64,000 nucleotides of DNA from Clostridia bacterium (GTDB lineage: Bacteria > Bacillota > Clostridia > Oscillospirales > Oscillospiraceae), in assembly GCA_009929315.1 (NCBI GenBank), contig SAAS01000003.1, positions 124,001 to 188,000 on the forward strand. The letters run 5' to 3'. The position numbers and the translations under genes are program-made. The notes beneath the pieces are model-generated. The model worked only from the letters and a program-made list of their open reading frames with translations, searched no databases and was not told where the DNA came from. Below, piece by piece: positions 26,954 to 35,782 of the stretch (position 1 is the stretch's first letter; every line of letters starts with the position of its first letter).

Positions 26954-27543
26954 TTAAGGTCAGCGAAGTCGTCATCGTTGAAGGGCGCTACGACAAGAAT
27001 ACGCTCAGTCAAGTCATTGACGGCACTATAATCGAAACCGAGGGCTTCGGAATTTTCTCCGACAAGGAAAAGCTGAAGCTCTTTCGCAGGCTCGCCGAAA
27101 CCCGCGGTCTGGTTGTGCTCACTGACAGCGACGGCGCGGGTTTTGTAATCAGAAATTTCCTAAAGAGTTCAATTGATCCAAAGTATATTAAGCACGCCTA
27201 CATACCCGACATTTCAGGCAAGGAAAAACGAAAAAACTCACCCTCAAAGGAGGGCAAGCTCGGGGTTGAGGGTATGAGCCGCGAAATACTGCTGTCCGCG
27301 CTCCAAAAAGCAGGAGTCTCGGTTAGCGAAGCCGATTGTATAAGCAATACCGAGCCTATCACGAAGACCGATTTGTTCGAGACCGGGCTTTCGGGCAAAA
27401 AGGGCAGCTATGACAAAAGGCAGGAGCTTTTAAGGCGTTTGTCGCTGCCATCAAGACTTTCGCCGAACGCTATGCTGGAGGTCTTGAACGCCCTGATGAC
27501 GAGGGACGAATTTTTTGAACTTTTGAAATTTGAGCTCGTCTAA
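26950..27543 (+). CDS. rnmV: ribonuclease M5
   Basis: This enzyme trims the 5S rRNA precursor. The 197 residues begin with a Toprim domain: the glutamate in VIVEGRYDKN, and LTDSDGAGFVIR with the DxD pair, then KHAYIPDISGKEKRKNSPSKEG, a strongly conserved RNase M5 segment, and the C-terminal DUF4093 region. The ATG overlaps the holA stop (ATGA). Usually rnmV lies near ksgA; here it follows holA. Confidence 0.92.
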   Translation: MIKVSEVVIVEGRYDKNTLSQVIDGTIIETEGFGIFSDKEKLKLFRRLAETRGLVVLTDSDGAGFVIRNFLKSSIDPKYIKHAYIPDISGKEKRKNSPSKEGKLGVEGMSREILLSALQKAGVSVSEADCISNTEPITKTDLFETGLSGKKGSYDKRQELLRRLSLPSRLSPNAMLEVLNALMTRDEFFELLKFELV

Positions 27544-27735
27544 ACGCACAAGAGCCGCAAAAATCAAATTTCAAATTTGTTAAAAAGTCCATATATAGTT
27601 AAAATTGCTTAAAAATCGGGGACTGCACACAAATATATGTAGCGCTCACAGTAGAAATGTGCTAGAATATCACATTGAAGAACCAAAGCAAAGCACAACA
27701 GGATGAAGAAATAACTGATTTTGAGGAGAACTGTC
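27544..27735. other. intergenic region before nrdR
   Basis: About 190 AT-rich bases with no open frame. A partial ACAC...TGTAG element near 27628 is too divergent to call an NrdR box. No clear promoter pair or terminator was found. Confidence 0.4.
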
Positions 27736-28191
27736 ATGAGATGTCCGTTTTGTGGTTATGCAGAAAGCAAAGTCATTGATTCACGTCCCGCGGAAGAGGG
27801 AGCAACAATTCGCCGCCGCAGAGAGTGCCTTGCCTGCCAAAAAAGGTTTACCACCTACGAAATAATGGAACGCCTGCCGCTTGTCGTGGTTAAGCGCGAC
27901 GGCAGCCGTCAGACTTTTGATAAAATCAAGGTTATGAACGGCATGCTCAGGGCCTGCGAAAAGCGTCCCGTTTCTCTCCAGTCGCTTGAGAAAATCGCGG
28001 ACGAAATCGAGCAGGAGCTCCAGAACTCGCTCGAGCGCGAGGTTTCCACCACAGAAATCGGCGAGATGGTCATGGCGAAGCTCAAGCATGTGGACGAGGT
28101 TGCCTACGTTCGTTTCGCTTCGGTTTATCGCCAGTTTAAGGATGTCAACACCTTCTTTGATGAACTTCAGAAGCTCATCGATAAGAAATAA
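27736..28191 (+). CDS. nrdR: transcriptional repressor NrdR
   Basis: This is a repressor of ribonucleotide reductase genes. The 151 residues carry the zinc ribbon [17 protein letters not shown] ... [12 protein letters not shown] and an ATP-cone ([18 protein letters not shown]) that senses (d)ATP. The start at 27736 follows GAGGAGAA; a TTG at 27721 is inside that site. It is monocistronic and faces a convergent minus-strand pair with no space between the stop codons. Confidence 0.96.
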   Translation: MRCPFCGYAESKVIDSRPAEEGATIRRRRECLACQKRFTTYEIMERLPLVVVKRDGSRQTFDKIKVMNGMLRACEKRPVSLQSLEKIADEIEQELQNSLEREVSTTEIGEMVMAKLKHVDEVAYVRFASVYRQFKDVNTFFDELQKLIDKK

Positions 28192-28569
28192 TCATAGTAT
28201 CGAACGCACGTTTATCCGCTCTTTGGTAAGTATGCTGTTGAGCTCCTCTTTGAGAACCCCGAAAGAGGCTTGCGTAACTCTGTCATCACCCTCAAGCTCC
28301 TTTAAAAGCTCATAGTAGGCTTCTGTGATGACATCGACCTCGCTGTGGCGAAGCATAACATGAGAATAGGAGTCCCAGCCGAGCCATATATCAAGCGAAG
28401 TCTCAATATCCTCGGCGGCTTGCTGACTGTTGCCGCCTAAATAGTGGGCTTCGGCTTCTTCAATATAGCTTATGAGAGTCTGCGACTTGTTTTCGATATA
28501 CCGAATATTATATACAGACAATGCTAACAGTCCCAAAAGCAGCGAGACGGCGAATAATTCACGCTTCAT
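28192..28569 (-). CDS. DUF4363 family membrane-anchored protein
   Basis: A 125-residue protein with one N-terminal hydrophobic segment (residues 5-21) and a helical extracytoplasmic domain with acidic stretches. It resembles DUF4363 proteins, small proteins usually found beside DUF421 proteins in spore-forming Clostridia. Its ATG overlaps the stop of the DUF421 gene (ATGA), so the two are coupled. The function is unknown. Confidence 0.78.
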   Translation of the reverse strand: MKRELFAVSLLLGLLALSVYNIRYIENKSQTLISYIEEAEAHYLGGNSQQAAEDIETSLDIWLGWDSYSHVMLRHSEVDVITEAYYELLKELEGDDRVTQASFGVLKEELNSILTKERINVRSIL

Positions 28570-29246
28570 TTCTTGCCCTCCGCTTTCGCAAAATATATCT
28601 GTCCCGCCTCGTTTAGCGACATCAGATATACCTCTTTTACATTTTTTGCTTTTCTCGCGGAAAGCTCTTTATCGAGCCAATCATTGTCCTTCCCGCAAAG
28701 ACGCAGGTTTTTATCAATAACTTTTCCGTTGTTAATCAGTATAACGGGGTAGCCGCTGTCATCCGCCTTAATGCTCATTTGCCCCGCAGTAACTGGACGC
28801 TCGGACGGAAAGAGAACTATGTTCAATCTTCCGTCCGTTTCCAGTATTGCGAACTTTATAAGGCTTATATCCAAAATACTTTGGGTGCGCAGTTCCTCGG
28901 CAAGCTCATCGGGAGTAAAGCGGTTTTTTTTCATCTCTTTTTGATTTATCACCCCATCGATAATCAGAAAGCTCGGTTTGCCGCAAAGAAGCTCTTTGGC
29001 ACGCTGACTTTTTACTATTACGCCAGCAATTATAAGCTCACAGCAAAGAAGAATAATAATAGGCAGCAGTCCGTTCATCAGCGGTATTCCGATGTCCTGA
29101 AGCGGATGTGCCGCAATATCGGATATGAGAACGGTAATAACAAGCTCCGAAAGCTCAAGCTCTCCGAGCTGTCTTTTCCCCATAAGACGCATGGCAATTA
29201 AAAGCGCGATATAAATAATAAGTGTCCTGAAAAAAATAATGCCCAT
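28566..29246 (-). CDS. DUF421 domain membrane protein (YetF/YdfR-like)
   Basis: A 226-residue protein with three membrane spans (about 5-25, 30-50, 58-78) followed by a cytoplasmic or spore-exposed DUF421 domain (KPSFLIIDGVINQKEMKKNRFTPDELAEELRTQ). Members are common in spore formers, and relatives occur in germination or envelope operons, but the biochemical role is not established. An ATAGAAAGATGGG region gives its start; AGGTGA lies upstream on the minus strand. It is operonic with the DUF4363 protein. Confidence 0.85.
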   Translation of the reverse strand: MGIIFFRTLIIYIALLIAMRLMGKRQLGELELSELVITVLISDIAAHPLQDIGIPLMNGLLPIIILLCCELIIAGVIVKSQRAKELLCGKPSFLIIDGVINQKEMKKNRFTPDELAEELRTQSILDISLIKFAILETDGRLNIVLFPSERPVTAGQMSIKADDSGYPVILINNGKVIDKNLRLCGKDNDWLDKELSARKAKNVKEVYLMSLNEAGQIYFAKAEGKK

Positions 29247-29339
29247 CTTTCTATCACCTCACATTAGAGTTCCCGATAGGATGATAATTATGAAGATATT
29301 TTGTTTATTTTCTGAAATCATAGGCAGGAGGTAGTTGCT

Positions 29340-30173
29340 TTGAAATTTACGAAAATGCAGGGCTGCGGAAATGACTATGTATATGTAAACTGTTTTGAGA
29401 ACGAGGTATCCGACAGGTCTGAGCTTGCCAGAACAGTTTCAAACCGCAATTTCGGAATCGGCAGCGACGGGCTTATCTGCATCTGCCCCTCCGATAAGGC
29501 TGACTTTAAAATGGATTTTTACAACGCCGACGGCTCAAGCGCCCAGATGTGCGGAAACGGAATCCGCTGTGTCGGAAAGTATGTGTTTGACAAGGGGCTG
29601 ACCGACAAAAAGAAGCTCACAATCGAAACACTTGCAGGCATCAAAACGCTCGAACTCAACGAGGAGAACGGACTTATAAAAACCGTCCGTGTTGATATGG
29701 GCTCGCCTGAGCTTCGCCCGCAGTTTATCCCGATTGCGGAGCACGGACGCAGCTTCATAAACCGCTCCGTTATCGTCGGGGACGAGGAATACTTTGTTAC
29801 CGCCGTTTCGGTGGGGAATCCTCACGCCGTGGTTTTCGTTAAGGATGTCGACTCGCTAGATCTTGAAACTCTCGGACCGAAATTCGAAAATCACCCGCTC
29901 TTTCCGGAGCGCGTTAACACCGAGTTTGTTGAAGTCATCGACAAAAACACCCTCAAAATGCGGGTTTGGGAGCGCGGCAGTGGCGAAACGCTTGCCTGCG
30001 GCACCGGGGCAACGGCAACACTGGTCGCCTCCGCCCTGAACGGACACACAGGCAACAGCGCCGAAGTTCGTCTTAAAGGCGGCGAACTTTTCATACAATG
30101 GGATAAAGACAGCAATAAGCTCTATATGACGGGACCCGCGGTCACGGTTTTTGACGGAGAACTTTACATTTAA
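29340..30173 (+). CDS. dapF: diaminopimelate epimerase
   Basis: It interconverts LL- and meso-diaminopimelate for lysine and peptidoglycan. The 277 residues include GCGNDYVYV near the start and both catalytic cysteines: MCGNGIRCVGKYV (about 75) and LACGTGATA (about 220). The TTG start has AGGAGG eight bases upstream. dapL follows, so the two last steps of the aminotransferase pathway are encoded together. Confidence 0.96.
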   Translation: MKFTKMQGCGNDYVYVNCFENEVSDRSELARTVSNRNFGIGSDGLICICPSDKADFKMDFYNADGSSAQMCGNGIRCVGKYVFDKGLTDKKKLTIETLAGIKTLELNEENGLIKTVRVDMGSPELRPQFIPIAEHGRSFINRSVIVGDEEYFVTAVSVGNPHAVVFVKDVDSLDLETLGPKFENHPLFPERVNTEFVEVIDKNTLKMRVWERGSGETLACGTGATATLVASALNGHTGNSAEVRLKGGELFIQWDKDSNKLYMTGPAVTVFDGELYI

Positions 30174-30181
30174 CGAAAAGA

Positions 30182-30213
30182 ACAAAGTGATTTGTCAAGG
30201 CAGGTCACTTTGT
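30182..30213 (+). other. hairpin between dapF and dapL
   Basis: ACAAAGTGA (30182-30190) pairs with TCACTTTGT (30205-30213). No T-run follows, so it is not a classical terminator; it may stabilise or separate the two reading frames' messages. Confidence 0.5.
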
Positions 30214-30265
30214 ACTCATAAAAAAGGAATAATGCTAAAAGCGAGCTTTCGCAAGGAGAACCAAA

Positions 30266-31477
30266 ATGCTTAATGTTAACGAAAACTATTCAAAGCTTCC
30301 CGGCAATTATCTTTTTGCCGAGATAGCAAAGCGCGTCGCTGCCTTCAAGGCGGAACAACCCGAAAAGAGCCTGATTCCGCTCGGAATCGGCGATACCACG
30401 CGTCCGCTGTCACCGTCCGTCGTTGCCGCGATGCATAAGGCTGTTGACGAGATGGGAGTAAAGGAGAGCTATCGCGGATACGGACCTGATTACGGCTACT
30501 CTTTTCTGCGCGAGGCAATCAGGGACAAGGCCTATCTTCCGCTCGGCGTTGAGCTCTCAATCGATGAAATCTTCGTGAGCGACGGAGCGAAAAGCGACTG
30601 CGGCAATATAGGTGACATTTTTGGCATAAATAATGTCGTGGCGGTTTGCGACCCGGTATATCCCGTTTATGTCGACACCAACGTAATGTCGGGCAGAGCA
30701 GGGGACTTTGACGGGACGCGCTGGACGGACATTTTGTATATGCCCTGCACCGAGGCAAACGGCTTTTTGCCCGAGCTGCCCGTCAGAACGCCCGATATAA
30801 TTTATCTTTGTTTCCCCAATAACCCCACCGGCGCTTCCGCAACAAAACCGCAGCTAAAGCTTTGGGTTGATTACGCGCTTAAAAACGGAGCGGTTATACT
30901 TTTTGACGCGGCTTATGAGGCTTACATTACCGAGGAAGGGATTCCGCACTCAATTTACGAGATTGAGGGCGCGAAGGAATGCGCAATCGAGTTCCGAAGC
31001 TTTTCAAAAACGGCAGGGTTTACGGGAAATCGCTGTGCCTACACCGTTGTTCCGCAGGCTTTAAAGCTCGGCGGCGCTTCGCTCAACAAACTCTGGGGAC
31101 GCCGTCAAAGCACAAAATTTAACGGCGTTGCCTACGTTATTCAGCGCGCTGCCGAGGCTGTTTATACGGAGCAGGGAATGAAAGAAGCCCGTGAAATCAT
31201 AAATTACTATATGAACAATGCCCGAGTAATCAGAGACGGGCTGAAAAACGCCGGACTAACGGTTTACGGCGGCGTAAACGCCCCTTATATCTGGATTAAG
31301 ACGCCGAACGGCGCGGATTCATGGAGCTTTTTTGACAGACTTTTGAGGCAGGCAAATGTCGTCACAACGCCCGGAGCGGGCTTCGGCCCGGAGGGCGAGG
31401 GCTTTATTCGCCTGACGGGCTTTGGGGACGCGGAGCTGACGAAGCTTGCAGTTGAGCGTGTAATCGGAATATTATAG
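30266..31477 (+). CDS. dapL: LL-diaminopimelate aminotransferase
   Basis: A PLP enzyme that makes LL-diaminopimelate directly from tetrahydrodipicolinate and glutamate, bypassing succinylated intermediates. The 403 residues begin with the DapL signature ([30 protein letters not shown]) and carry [18 protein letters not shown] and the PLP lysine in [13 protein letters not shown] (Lys248). CAAGGAG precedes the ATG. It follows dapF. Confidence 0.96.
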   Translation: MLNVNENYSKLPGNYLFAEIAKRVAAFKAEQPEKSLIPLGIGDTTRPLSPSVVAAMHKAVDEMGVKESYRGYGPDYGYSFLREAIRDKAYLPLGVELSIDEIFVSDGAKSDCGNIGDIFGINNVVAVCDPVYPVYVDTNVMSGRAGDFDGTRWTDILYMPCTEANGFLPELPVRTPDIIYLCFPNNPTGASATKPQLKLWVDYALKNGAVILFDAAYEAYITEEGIPHSIYEIEGAKECAIEFRSFSKTAGFTGNRCAYTVVPQALKLGGASLNKLWGRRQSTKFNGVAYVIQRAAEAVYTEQGMKEAREIINYYMNNARVIRDGLKNAGLTVYGGVNAPYIWIKTPNGADSWSFFDRLLRQANVVTTPGAGFGPEGEGFIRLTGFGDAELTKLAVERVIGIL

Positions 31478-31484
31478 CAGATTT

Positions 31485-31526
31485 AAACTAACGCCGTTAA
31501 TATTGAGGAAACGGCGTTAGTTTTTT
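31485..31526 (+). terminator. terminator between dapL and glmS
   Basis: A perfect 14-bp inverted repeat (31485-31498 with 31510-31523) is followed by T residues to 31526. It ends only 22 bases before the glmS ATG, leaving no room for a promoter between them. Confidence 0.85.
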
Positions 31527-31547
31527 ATGAAAGGAAGGGTCATAAGC

Positions 31548-33374
31548 ATGTGCGGAATAGTCGGATATACAGGTTTCAGGCAGGCGGCTCCAATACTTTT
31601 GGAGGGACTTGAAAGGCTCGAATACAGGGGTTATGATTCTGCCGGCATAGCAATAAATCAGGGTGAAGAAATTAAGATAATAAAATCTATGGGAAGGCTG
31701 TCGGCGCTTCGTGAAAAGTGCGGGGGCGGCTGCTGCGCCCCCGGTTTCGTCGGAATCGGGCACACGCGCTGGGCGACTCACGGCAGACCCTCTGATGTCA
31801 ATTCACACCCTCACGTCAGCGAAAACGGAAGAATTGCCATCGTGCATAACGGCATAATCGAAAACTTCGCTGCGCTTAAGGAAATGCTTATGAAACGCGG
31901 CAGAGTTTTTCAGTCCGAAACCGATACAGAGGTTGCGGCGCAGCTGATTGACTATTTCTACAAAGGAAACATCCTTGAGGCGGTTGCCCGAGCCGTGCGC
32001 GAGCTTGAGGGAAGCTATGCTCTGGGTGTTGTCTGCTCCGACGACCCCGATACTCTCGTCGCGGTAAAAAGCCACGCGCCGCTTATTGTTGCCTACGGCG
32101 AGGGAGAAAACTACTTCGCCTCCGATGTTATGGCTCTTGTCAGCCACACAAAAACCGTGTCCTATCTTGACGATGACGAGCTTGCCGTTGTAACGAAGGA
32201 CGGCATTAAGTTCTACACCCCCTTTCTCGACACGGTAAGTAAGGAAAAATTCACAGTCGACTGGGATGTTTCTGCGGCCGACAAGGGCGGCTACGAGCAC
32301 TATATGTTTAAGGAGATAATGGAACAGCCCGAGGCGGTTTTCCGTACCATTGAGCCTTATGTAAGAAGCGGCAGAGTTGACCTATCGGATATGCTCGAAA
32401 AAGACTACATAAACAAGATGGAGCGAATTGTCATCATCGCCTGCGGCTCCTCCGGCCATGTCGGAGTTATCGCAAAATACAATATCGAAAAGCTTGCCAG
32501 AATCCCCGTTGAGGTAGTTTTGGCCTCAGAATTTCGCTACTGCGACCCCATAATCAATTCAAATACTCTTGTTATCTGTATCAGTCAGTCGGGCGAAACG
32601 GCGGATACCTTGGAAGCGCAGAACGAGGCGAAGCGTCTGGGGGCGAAAACACTTGCGATTGTAAACGTCGAAGGAAGCTCAATCGCAAAGAGCGCCGAAA
32701 AGGTTTTCTACACAAAGGCGGGACCCGAAATCGCCGTTGCCACCACTAAGGCTTACAGCACTCAGCTTGCCGCGACGGTTCTTGTCGCTCTCTATGTTGC
32801 GGACTGCAGGGGTGCGATTTCGCCGAGCGAATACGAAAGTATTCTCTCCGAGCTGAAGGCCGTGCCTGAGAAAATGCGAAAAATACTTGACGACAAGTCA
32901 AATATCCAGTACCTTGCCTATCAGCATTTTAATAACGAGGATTTGTTTTTCATCGGGCGCAATATCGACTACGCGCTCTCGCTTGAGGGCTCGCTGAAGC
33001 TCAAGGAAATTTCCTATATCCATTCGGAGGCTTACGCGGCAGGCGAATTAAAACACGGAACAATTTCGCTAGTGGTTAACGAAACTCTTGTTATCGCAGT
33101 TGCCACCTACGAGAGATTAGTTGAGAAAACCCTGAGCAACGCGCTGGAGGTAAAGGCGCGCGGCGCTCATGTTATGGGAGTTACAAAGGAGAGCCTCAAG
33201 GATAAGCTCAGCTCGGCAATGGACGAGATAATAACAATTCCAGACACGCACGACGTGCTTTTACCCTCTTTGGCGGTGCTGCCGCTTCAGCTTTTCGCGT
33301 ATTACATTGCGCTTTACCGCGGGTGTGACATCGATAAGCCGCGGAATCTGGCAAAGAGCGTTACGGTTGAATAA
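31548..33374 (+). CDS. glmS: glutamine-fructose-6-phosphate aminotransferase (isomerising)
   Basis: It makes glucosamine 6-phosphate, the entry to peptidoglycan amino sugars. The 608 residues have the N-terminal glutaminase with catalytic Cys2 (MCGIVGYTG) and HTRWATHG, and two SIS domains for isomerisation (CISQSGETADT) ending in AKSVTVE. The start at 31548 is fixed by the need for Cys2 and by the AAGGAAGGG site; an upstream ATG at 31527 is unsupported. No glmS ribozyme is visible in the short gap upstream; a terminator hairpin is there instead. Confidence 0.97.
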   Translation: MCGIVGYTGFRQAAPILLEGLERLEYRGYDSAGIAINQGEEIKIIKSMGRLSALREKCGGGCCAPGFVGIGHTRWATHGRPSDVNSHPHVSENGRIAIVHNGIIENFAALKEMLMKRGRVFQSETDTEVAAQLIDYFYKGNILEAVARAVRELEGSYALGVVCSDDPDTLVAVKSHAPLIVAYGEGENYFASDVMALVSHTKTVSYLDDDELAVVTKDGIKFYTPFLDTVSKEKFTVDWDVSAADKGGYEHYMFKEIMEQPEAVFRTIEPYVRSGRVDLSDMLEKDYINKMERIVIIACGSSGHVGVIAKYNIEKLARIPVEVVLASEFRYCDPIINSNTLVICISQSGETADTLEAQNEAKRLGAKTLAIVNVEGSSIAKSAEKVFYTKAGPEIAVATTKAYSTQLAATVLVALYVADCRGAISPSEYESILSELKAVPEKMRKILDDKSNIQYLAYQHFNNEDLFFIGRNIDYALSLEGSLKLKEISYIHSEAYAAGELKHGTISLVVNETLVIAVATYERLVEKTLSNALEVKARGAHVMGVTKESLKDKLSSAMDEIITIPDTHDVLLPSLAVLPLQLFAYYIALYRGCDIDKPRNLAKSVTVE

Positions 33375-33385
33375 ATTACTGCAAC

Positions 33386-33415
33386 AAGAGCCTTGGGAAT
33401 TTCCTCAAGGCTCTT
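33386..33415 (+). terminator. hairpin after glmS
   Basis: AAGAGCCTTG (33386-33395) pairs with CAAGGCTCTT (33406-33415); the following bases are not T-rich, so termination is likely but weak. Confidence 0.5.
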
Positions 33416-33521
33416 ACCATTAAGTGCAGACTCTTTCTAATGAGGTCATTGCAAAAAAATTAGAATTATGATAAACTTTCCTCATAATGGAAGAAATATA
33501 TTCAGAAAGGCGGATTATCCG

Positions 33522-34298
33522 GTGTTAAAGAAAGTGCTTATGGGAGTTTTGCTTGCGCTGCTCCTTGTAGTCCTCGGCATAGTTGTATACGCAAGGCTTT
33601 ACGCTCAGGTGCTGCCGGAGACTTTGCCCTCACCTTCGCCTGAAATTACGGTGACCCCAAGTCCGACGACGACGCCGACGCCTACACCGACTCCGACCCC
33701 CGAGCCTTATGCGGACAAGCCCGATATCGACATTAACTCCTGGGAGTACACTCTTGTCAATACGGCGAGTCCTCTTCCGAAGGACTATTCTCCCGAGATT
33801 ACCGCTGTTGCCAACAGTCAATATTTCGATTCACGCGCTGCCGACGCACTTAATGAGTTTATTGCCGGAGCAAAAGCTGAAGGCCTCACGGTTTACATAA
33901 CATCAGCATACAGGAACTACAGCACGCAGGAATATCTCTTTAACAGAAAGGTTAGCCAGTATATCGCATCCGAGGGAAGCGAGGAGGCCGCGATCGAGAA
34001 GGCGAAAACAATAGTTGCTTACCCCGGAACAAGCGAGCACCAGCTTGGGCTTGCCTGCGACATCGTGGACAAATACTACCAGTACATGAACGAATCCATA
34101 GCCGACACGCAGCTTTCACAGTGGCTGGCTGCTCACTGCACCGAATACGGGTTTATCCTCCGTTATCCAAAGGACAAAACGGACATCACCGGCGTTATGT
34201 ATGAACCGTGGCATTACCGCTATGTCGGAAAGGAAGCAGCGGTTTACATAACTAATAACGGATTGACTCTTGAAGAATTTGTGGCGCTCTATAAATAA
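33522..34298 (+). CDS. D-alanyl-D-alanine carboxypeptidase, VanY family
   Basis: A membrane-anchored zinc D,D-peptidase that trims the terminal D-Ala of peptidoglycan stems. After a membrane anchor (about residues 5-26) comes a proline/threonine-rich linker of PTP repeats, then the peptidase domain with SEHQLGLACD (zinc His and Asp) and EPWHYRYVG (catalytic Glu-Pro-Trp-His). The GTG start is preferred because GAAAGGCGG lies upstream and leaves a short charged N-terminus; an ATG at 33468 without a site would add 18 residues. Confidence 0.88.
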   Translation: MLKKVLMGVLLALLLVVLGIVVYARLYAQVLPETLPSPSPEITVTPSPTTTPTPTPTPTPEPYADKPDIDINSWEYTLVNTASPLPKDYSPEITAVANSQYFDSRAADALNEFIAGAKAEGLTVYITSAYRNYSTQEYLFNRKVSQYIASEGSEEAAIEKAKTIVAYPGTSEHQLGLACDIVDKYYQYMNESIADTQLSQWLAAHCTEYGFILRYPKDKTDITGVMYEPWHYRYVGKEAAVYITNNGLTLEEFVALYK

Positions 34299-34302
34299 GA
34301 AA

Positions 34303-34340
34303 AAATGCCGAGGCAGGGAAACCTACTCTCGGCATTTATT
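34303..34340. terminator. terminator between the carboxypeptidase and the flippase-like gene
   Basis: AAATGCCGAG (34303-34312) pairs with CTCGGCATTT (34328-34337), followed by ATTATT; A-rich on the other side, so usable by both strands. Confidence 0.75.
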
Positions 34341-35669
34341 ATTTAATAAGCTGGGGAAAAGTCTGATTTCAGTCACGCGGCTTAAACGCCATATACTGAG
34401 AGTGAAATTGAAAATTTCCTCAAAAAACAGGATTCCGATGTAGCCGTTCAGAGCAAAGCGCGGCAAAAGCGTATAAACGAGAATCACACCGAAAATTGCC
34501 TCCGCTATATTAAAGCCCATTGACCAAAGATGCTCGCCCAGCCCCTTCAGGCAGCCGTCTGTTACCATATCCATATACATTACTGGAACAAGAAGCGAAA
34601 ACAGCCTTATGTAATAACCGGCGTCCTCGCTTTTGTAAATGGACTTGCCGAGGGTTTCGGAGAGAATAAAAAGCATTAACCCGATGAAAAGCGAAAAGCC
34701 CAGCGACTTTCGCAAAAGCGAGGACACAACCCTTGAGATCTGCTCCTTTTTTCCCGCAACCTGCGCGGCGGTGAGTTCTGGGACAATCAGCTCCGCGAGC
34801 GCCGTTATAATGCAGGAGGGAAAGAAGATTATCGGAAAGACCATGCCCTGAATGGTTCCGTAGCCTGCCAGAGCGCCGTTTGCCGTATAGCCGGCCTTCT
34901 TCAGCCCTCTTGGAACGAGGAGCTGCTCAAGCGTTGAAAGTGAGCTGCGGGCGTAAGCGGAAAGAGCCAAAGGAAAGGCAACTCCGAGTGTTCGGGCAGG
35001 AAGCCGCGGCGAGGGCTCGGACTTTTTTCCGTGTTTTTTGCGGTCGCCAAGGAAAACGGACAGCATGAGAAAAAACGCAATTAGCTCCGCGCCGGAGCTT
35101 CCGGCAGAAACCGCCGCGCAGCTTTTCTCTAAATCACCGTGAGGGGCAAAGCCGAGAAACGCGACTACAAGTCCGATTCTGATGAGCTGTTCCGAAACCT
35201 GCACCGCGGCGGCTTTGAAGATTCTGCCGCAGGCCGTGAAATAGCCGTACATAACAGAGCTTAATGAGATGAAAGGTAGGCTGACAGACAAAATTCGAAG
35301 AGAGAGCACAGTTCTGGCATCGCCAATCCAGAGAAAGCCGATTGGCTCAGCGCAAAGATAAAGTATAAGCGAGGAGGCGCCGCCGAAGAATAAACTGTAA
35401 GCAATGCAAATTTGCATTGCCTTGCCGACGCCCCCCGCGCGTTTTAAGCCCAGCTCTTCTGAAATTATTCGAGTCGAAGCAAAACGTATACCCGAAATCG
35501 CCACCGTCGCCGCAAGAAAGCCAACAGAGCCGACAAGCCCGTAAAGCCCCACGCCGGCGGCACCGATTCTTGATACCAGCCACATCTGAAAAACGAGGGC
35601 GATAGACCGCATGGCAAGCGAGGAGCCTGTTAAAAGTGCTGTGTCGCGCATAAGTTTTTTCTTTGACAC
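34323..35669 (-). CDS. polysaccharide/lipid flippase of the MOP superfamily (SpoVB-like)
   Basis: About 448 residues with 12-14 predicted spans. The opening (VSKKKLMRDTALLTGSSLAMRSIALVFQMWLVSRIGAAGVGLYGL as a whole, residues 1-45) is that of SpoVB/MurJ-type flippases used in sporulation cortex and envelope synthesis. The GTG start follows AAAGGGGGC; an upstream ATG extension of 22 residues has no site. It could move a lipid-linked cell-wall precursor, but the substrate is not known. The 3' end of the gene overlaps the shared terminator. Confidence 0.82.
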   Translation of the reverse strand: MSKKKLMRDTALLTGSSLAMRSIALVFQMWLVSRIGAAGVGLYGLVGSVGFLAATVAISGIRFASTRIISEELGLKRAGGVGKAMQICIAYSLFFGGASSLILYLCAEPIGFLWIGDARTVLSLRILSVSLPFISLSSVMYGYFTACGRIFKAAAVQVSEQLIRIGLVVAFLGFAPHGDLEKSCAAVSAGSSGAELIAFFLMLSVFLGDRKKHGKKSEPSPRLPARTLGVAFPLALSAYARSSLSTLEQLLVPRGLKKAGYTANGALAGYGTIQGMVFPIIFFPSCIITALAELIVPELTAAQVAGKKEQISRVVSSLLRKSLGFSLFIGLMLFILSETLGKSIYKSEDAGYYIRLFSLLVPVMYMDMVTDGCLKGLGEHLWSMGFNIAEAIFGVILVYTLLPRFALNGYIGILFFEEIFNFTLSIWRLSRVTEIRLFPSLLNNKCRE

Positions 35670-35782
35670 AAATAGCTTGCCCCCTTTGACGTATACGAAA
35701 GTATATGCGGCAAAGAGGGCAAAATTTCTATTCACTTACGTCGAAATCGAGCTTAAACAAAGCTCGGATGCAATAATGCATA

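Noticed and set aside
27620-27650. NrdR box upstream of nrdR
   Set aside because: ACACAAATATATGTAG departs from the consensus palindrome in several positions.
33660-33705. Tandem DNA repeat in the carboxypeptidase gene
   Set aside because: It is simply the coding sequence of the proline/threonine linker.
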